The notes under the pieces are model-generated. The model ran no database searches and was not told the origin of the DNA. It saw only the letters and a program-made list of their open reading frames with translations. Shown here one piece after another: positions 58,368 to 64,000 of a stretch of DNA of 64,000 bases (positions are counted from its first letter, which is position 1; each line of letters opens with the position of its first letter). The position numbers were made by a program, and so were the translations under genes. Source of the stretch: Leptobrachium leishanense (Eukaryota > Chordata > Amphibia > Anura > Megophryidae). The DNA is taken from positions 9,798,182 through 9,862,181 of the forward strand of contig CM019068.1 in the NCBI GenBank assembly GCA_009667805.1. Direction: 5' to 3'.

Positions 58368-58521
58368 AGATTGTGAGTTCCCACAGGAATAGGGCCCTCA
58401 TCTCCTCCTGTACTGTTTACAAATGTTGTTCAATGTATTGTAACCCTGTCTATACTGTGCCTATTGTACAGCACTGCGGAATATCCTGGCGCATTATAAA
58501 TAAAGAATAATAATAATAAAG
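58368..58521 (+). mobile_element. L2 3' tail
   Basis: 'agattgtgagttcccacagg...gcactgcggaatatcctggc' ending (AAT)n, collinear with 5816..5972. Only the last 150 bp inserted. Confidence 0.9.
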
Positions 58522-58872
58522 ACCCTCATGAACGTAGAACTTTTCAAATGAAAATAATCACATATTTTAACACCATAAAGGAAGGACTCAATGTAGATTC
58601 TGGCTTTTTAACCCACTATCATAATGTCATGTAACATTCAGCACTGTACCTGCTTTTTTTTTTTTCTCCTTTTTCCAGTTGGGTTATTTACTCTTTCCTA
58701 TCAGTCCCTATCATCAAATGATTATGGTGATGATTAGATGCTTATCTGTGTTGGCCTATGATCTTTCCTCTGTTTACCTCTCTTGACCATATGATTCCAG
58801 TAATTGTATTTACGACACCACCCCCTCCCCTTCTGCTTGGCTCTCTGTGGTTCAATTCTATCATTTCCCTTA

Positions 58873-58984
58873 GTATAGCTTCCAGACCTGAGGAAGAGGA
58901 GACTCTCGAAAGCTTGTCTCTTTAAATGTAACATTAGCCCAATAAAAAAGGTATCACTACGTACGGCTATACTGGTGATTATTA
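58873..58984 (+). repeat. Dispersed repeat, second copy
   Basis: 'ctctcgaaagcttgtctctt' then 'taacattagcccaataaaaa' and 'ggctatactggtgatt', collinear with 111..232. Confidence 0.6.
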
Positions 58985-59034
58985 CAGTAAGGAATACACT
59001 GGAAATATTCCCAAATACTTCTTACTGTATGAAA

Positions 59035-61369
59035 TAGGGTTGTACCGATACCAATACTAGTATCGATATCGGTGCCGATACCGGGTATTGCAGGAGTACT
59101 CGTGAAGTGCCCCCGATATTTCCCACGATACCAGAAGCCGGCATCGAGCCGGCTTGCTGGCATCTGAGGGGCTGGGGTGGCTGTTTGAATGCTCTATCGG
59201 CATTCAGACAACCACCCCTGGAGCTCTCCGCGGCATACTTACCTTCCTGAGCGATGCCGGTAAAGTTTCTGCGCTTCCGCACGTTGAAGGACCCCAGCCG
59301 CGATCACGTGGGAGTCCCACGTGATCGCGGCTGGGGTCCTTCAACGTGCGCATGAGCAAAGACTTTGTCGGCGTCGCTCGGGAAGGTAAGTATGCTGTGG
59401 AGAGCTCCAGGGCCGGTTGTCTGAATGCCGATAGAGCATTCGAACAGCCACCCCATGTCTGGTCCGAAGTCTGAGCTGGGGGCAATATCCATGAGAGCTT
59501 GGGGGCATTATCCATGAGAGCTTGGGGGCATTATCCATGAGCTGGGGGGCGCATACCCATGAGCGGGGGGCGCATACCCATGAGCTAGGGTGGGGCGCAT
59601 ACTCATGAGCTGGGGGGCGCATACTCATGAGCTAGGGGGCGCATACCCATGAGCTAGGGGGGCAAATATACATGAGCTAGGGGGGCAAATATACATGAGC
59701 TAGGGGGGCAAATATACATGAGCTAGGGGGGCAAATATACATGAGCTGGAGGGGCAAATATCCATGAGCTGGGGGCAAATATCCATGAGCTGGGGCAATA
59801 TCCATGAGCTGGGGGGCAAATATCCATGAGAGCTTTGGGGCATATCCATGAGCTGGGGGCAATATCCATGAGCTGGGGCAATATCCATGAGAGCTTGGGG
59901 GCATATCCATGAGCTGGGGGCAATATCCATGAGCTGGCAGTATCCATGAGCTGGGGCATATCCATGAGCTGGGGCATATCCATGAGCTGGGGCAATATCC
60001 ATGAGCTGGGGGGCAATATCCATGAGCTGGGGCATATCCATGAGCTGGGGGCAATATCCATGAGCTGGGGCAGTATCCATGAGCTGGGGCATATCCATGA
60101 GCTGGGGCAATATCCATGAGCTGGGGCATATCCATGAGCTGGGGCAATATCCATGAGCTGGGGGCAATATCCATGAGAGCTTGGGGGCATATCCATGAGC
60201 TGGGGCAATATCCATGAGCTGGGGCATATCCATGAGCTGGGGCAATATCCATGAGCTGGGGCAATATCCATGAGCTGGGGGCAATATCCATGAGCTGGGG
60301 CAGTATCCATGAGCTGGGGCATATCCATGCGTCGGGGCAATATCCATGAGCTGGGAGGCAATATCCATGAGAGCTTGGGGGCATAACCATGAGCTGGGGC
60401 AATATCTATGAGCTGGGGCATATCCATGAGCTGGGGGCAATATCCATGAGCTGGGGAATATCCATGAGCTGGGGCAATATCCATGAGCTGGGGCAATATC
60501 CATGAGCTGGGGCATATCCATGAGCTGGGGGCAATATCCATGAGCTGGGGCATATCCATGAGCTGGGGCATATCCATGAGCTGGGGCAATATCCATGAGC
60601 TGGGGGCAATATCTAAGAGAGCTTGGGGCATATCCATGAGCTGGGGGCAATATCCATGAGCTGGGGCAGTATCATGAGCTGGGGCAATATCCATGAGCTG
60701 GGGCAGTATCCATGAGCTGGGGCATATCCATGAGTCGGGGCAATATCCATGAGCTGGGAGGCAATATCCATGAGAGCTTGGGGGCATAACCATGAGCTGG
60801 GGCAATATCTATGAGCTGGGGCATATCCATGAGCTGGGGCAATATCCATGAGCTGGGGGCAATATCCATGAGCTGGGGCAATATCCATGAGCTGGGGGCA
60901 ATATCCATGAGCTGGGGGCAATATCCATGAGCTGGGGGCAATATCCATGAGCTGGGGCATATCCATGAGCTGGGGCATATCCATGAGCTGGGGCAATATC
61001 CATGAGCTGGGGGGCAATATCTAAGAGAGCTTGGGGCATATCCATGAGCTGGGGGCAATATCCATGAGCTGGGGCAGTATCCATGAGCTGGGGCAGTATC
61101 CATGAGCTGGGGGGCAATATCCATGAGAGCTTGGGGCATATCCATGAGCTGGGGGCAATATCCATGAGCAGGGGCAATATCCATGAGCTGGGACATATCC
61201 ATGAGAGCTGGGGGGCATTCTGTATATATATATCTGGGGGGATATATACATGTGAGCTGGGGGCATTTTTATATGAGGTCTGTTCTTATTGGAAAGTGGT
61301 CACATGACATAAAATAAAAGTATCGGTACTTGGTATCGGTCTTAAAAAAGTGGTATCGGTGCATCCCTA
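59035..61369. mobile_element. hAT element with a 1.8-kb internal array, TSD GTATGAAA
   Basis: Left end tagggttgtaccgatacc, right end ggtatcggtgcatccctagt up to 61369. GTATGAAA at 59027..59034 and 61370..61377. A G+C-rich palindrome is at 59290..59345 (cgcgatcacgtgggagtccc / cacgtgatcgcggctggg). The right arm ('tgtgagctgggggcattttt' then 'atgtgaccactttcc'-type sequence) matches 38171..39029 in reverse. No transposase. Confidence 0.92.
59470..61260. repeat. 19-24-bp minisatellite 'atccatgagctggggcaat'
   Basis: More than 80 units, alternating 'gagctggggcatatccat' and 'gagctgggggcaatatccat' in irregular order, with higher-order repeats ('gagagcttgggggcat' every few units). Minus-strand frames of up to 360 codons (PQLMDIAPAHGY) are artefacts. 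Confidence 0.97.
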
Positions 61370-61377
61370 GTATGAAA

Positions 61378-63694
61378 TGAATACTTAAAAAGGATTGAAC
61401 AAAAAAATTTGACAACTTGACAGTGTTTTTTCTTTTTGGAGCATCACTTGGTAGTAAAGATGTTAATTTTCCAACCTTACTGTAAAACGCTGTGGAATAA
61501 TGATATAATAATTATTAAGGGGATACTCTAGTTGCCATGATCAGTTAAATTAGTGGTATGAGTGCGTCCCAGCCTTCTCCTCTGCTTTCCTGGCCACTGG
61601 GACAGCTCTTCAAAGTAGAGGAACTTCCAGTCATATTGGGATTTTTTTAATCTATTTATTTTATATGCAATAATTTATAATAAATATCTGGTTAAGTTAT
61701 AATATGGTAAATTAATCCGATGAAAAAAATGTATATTGTCTGATTAATTTCTAACCTAGGAAATAAACATGTTATTATGTTACCGTGTCACCAGTAAAGC
61801 AGCAAAAGACAAAGTGAAAGTAAAATGGTTCACTAAGCCGGTACTGACATATCTGAATACAGAGCATTAATCAGAAACCCTGTCACTTCCCCAGAGGCGG
61901 AATGAGGCGGCGCTGCGAGTATGTATTAAACAGAGCCTGTCATCGATCAGATCAATGCAATATTTCATCACTTGATGAGAGAAATTGCACAGCTTACATC
62001 AATGCAGCAACAGGCGCCGCTCACCGGTACAGCCGTCTGAATGTGCGTTGTGGAGGGCAGTCACGCAAGAGTTACTCGACTGGCCCTCAGTGGTGAAGCT
62101 GACACGGTGACGGTTTGCCGGCCATTTAGCTCAATGTATAAATAAAACATGATTTAATTCTCTGCAAATTTGTGTGAACCCTGCAGGCCGACGCAACGGC
62201 TCAAACAAGACCTGGAAGGATGTAGCTAGGTTGAATAAAACCAATTTGTTGCCATTTCTAAAGTGTTATTTCTCGTTGTAATGAAAGCAAAGAAGAAGCG
62301 GCTATAAAACATCAACACTAAGGATGGATCATATCCAGGTGAATCCGTCACCAAAAATATTAAGAGATTTACCAGGAAGGTCCAGCACAATGGTTCAGCC
62401 ATGCTAGGAGAGGACGCTCACCCAGCCAACACTGCAATCTGCGTAGGTTTCGGGGTTACTTGCCAAGAACTGCTGTTTCACCATAATTGCACCAAAGTTC
62501 ATCAAAGCTGCAGACAATGGTAAAAAATCGCCAATGCTGCGACTGCTGTAAACATCGGCCGTTCAGAGAAGCAAAATTCAAGCCTGTCAGGCGAGGTTGA
62601 TGCCAAAAACAGTTAACCTAAATGCACCACCTTTCTTCCTCTGTAGAAGCAGTCGTCGGCGTCTGATCTCCATTACCGTTTTTTCCACTATTCTTTGAAA
62701 CTACAGTAAAGTAAACTTTTTGTCATTTTAAAATTGTAAAATCATTGAAATCCAATGGAAACAACAGTGAAAACAACACTGGCCGACTTGGACGGAACCA
62801 ATGGTGGGAAAAAGCGATGGAAACAAAGCTGCAAACTATGACAAATAGTGAATTAACCGTAACTGATCCACCGGAGTGCACCAAGGATAGTAAATAATCC
62901 CGTTAGTAAATGAGAATGACATCCAGGTCAGAGCTAAACAATAAACAAAATAACTCTGCACCGATGAGTGTGAAGCAGGACAGTGTCCCCCCCCCCAAAA
63001 AAAGGAGTTAATAAAAACCTCAATAGGTAGAGTGTGGACTGCAGATATATAGAGGACAGGCCGCAGTCCGGTACAATAGGGATGAGCTTCATGACATGGT
63101 GATGGAGAGTTACAGCTTCACGCGGACTGAACAGATTTGCTTGAAATCTTGCGGTGTGGTCAAAAAGGCCCAGGTGGACAAAGAACAGATGAGTTGACCG
63201 AGGGGGGGGGGGGGTGACACAGACGTCCTCAGACCACATTGGAGGTAAGGACTGACAATGATTCTAAAATAAGCCACACTAGGCTCAAGGAAAAGCAAGC
63301 GTTTGTTACAGTCAGTGTCTGTATATATTGTTTGTTTATCCTCTTTCCTACTAATAAATATCTTGCTTTTAAAAATAATGTAAACATTCCTTATCGTTTA
63401 AAGTAAAACACACTGTGTTAACTCACGAGACGACTTGGAACGTTATACTAACACTATAACACTTATTAAAACACGACAGAGAGCATTTAATGCGTTGCTT
63501 TTTTTATAACTGTTGAGGTGGAGAGGCCGAACTAAAAATAAGATTTAACGCAAGAGATTACTCTGAAAATAATTTCTTAATATTGTATTCAAGGTATACC
63601 ATGTGACTTCTAAGGGGAAAATACATTTTAAAAAAGCATTGTGTTTAATTTAGCCAAATTTACTCATAATTAGACGTTTTTCTGAGATAATGTA
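61378..63694. other. Transposon-poor intron 1, candidate conserved non-coding DNA
   Basis: The longest stretch in the window without a recognised repeat. 61900..62110 ('cgatcagatcaatgcaatat', 'ttgcacagcttacatcaatg') is moderately G+C-rich and dense in TGATGAG/CATCAATG-like motifs; 62330..62480 and 62640..62860 also look single-copy. Short homopolymer (C)9 and (G)12 runs occur at 62987 and 63203. Nothing codes. Confidence 0.4.
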
Positions 63695-63880
63695 ATATTT
63701 AAGAGATTATTCAGAAAGCACCAAAATTTCAGTACTTCCTCGCTCGGCACACTTTGGCGATTCCAGTTCACCAACCCTGCGGTCAATTCACTATTCACCG
63801 CAGGATCCCCGAAGTGCACTGCCAAACACCACCAAAGAGTGCTGAACTGACCACCGAACGCCGCAAAAAATAAAAAAAAC
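63695..63880. mobile_element. MITE family G, partial
   Basis: 'ttattcagaaagcaccaaaa' end plus 'accaaccctgcggtcaattc' / 'ttcaccgcaggatccccg' hairpin, as in 13455..14117. Confidence 0.6.
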
Positions 63881-63904
63881 AACTCTATTTATTTTTTTTG
63901 GGGA

Positions 63905-64000
63905 GAAAGGATACATTGAGATTTCTCTGGGTTTCAAGGACACTAACTGGAGAGGTGCTCTTGCTGGGATTGAGCCTGTGTCTCCACAGTCTCTCTCCAC
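63905..64000 (-). repeat. tRNA-derived SINE, runs off the window
   Basis: Tail 'ggatacattgagatttctct' then 'ggacactaactggagaggtg' and a B-box-like 'gggattgagcct'; same order as 27991..28165. It continues beyond 64000. Confidence 0.85.

Noticed and set aside
59677..61266. Pro/Met-rich minus-strand frames up to 360 codons
   Set aside because: Frames of the 19-24-bp hAT array; three frames are open over the same DNA.
35892..64000. RBM20 exon 1
   Set aside because: Searched for the Pro/Gln-rich start and a donor in the right phase on the minus strand; none found, so probably outside the window.

Overview
This is a vertebrate nuclear genome window, most likely from an amphibian and probably a frog. 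The only host gene I can prove is RBM20 on the minus strand: exon 2 (34970..35891), exon 3 (9762..9823) and exon 4 (9600..9685), with consensus splice sites and compatible phases. Exon numbers are assigned by similarity to human RBM20. The rest is intron: about 9.6 kb or more downstream of exon 4, a 76-bp intron 3, a 25.1-kb intron 2 and at least 28.1 kb of intron 1. Exon 1 and the RRM/RS exons are not in the window. Species is not determinable; the amphibian call rests on the transposon mix (L2 and L1/Tx1 LINEs, a DIRS-like YR element, Tc1, hAT, TTAA-type and palindromic MITEs, a tRNA-derived SINE) and on RBM20 divergence from human.

Layout. 1-9.6 kb: L2 fragments with minisatellites, a solo LTR, a fold-back hAT, a broken Tc1 with IR/DR ends, and a TTAA element inside an older Tc1 end. 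9.6-9.8 kb: RBM20 exons 4 and 3. 9.8-17.5 kb: tandem arrays, MITEs and L2 remnants. 17.6-26.6 kb: an L1/Tx1-type LINE cut by three later insertions. 26.8-35 kb: a CpG-rich block, SINEs, a telomere-motif 36-bp array, and a SINE split by a second Tc1. 35-36 kb: RBM20 exon 2. 36-42.5 kb: a minisatellite carrying several MITEs, two hATs, and a Harbinger-like element split by L2. 42.8-49.8 kb: a nearly complete but dead DIRS-like retrotransposon. 50.95-57 kb: a young LTR element without recognisable pol. 57-64 kb: a large hAT with a 1.8-kb array, then about 2.3 kb of transposon-poor intron.

The genes do not form an operon or pathway; RBM20 is a muscle splicing regulator and the remaining coding sequence belongs to selfish elements. 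The recurrent theme is order-of-insertion nesting, provable from target-site duplications, and short segments inside transposons that have repeatedly expanded into minisatellites. Most long open frames here are by-products of arrays whose unit length is a multiple of three.
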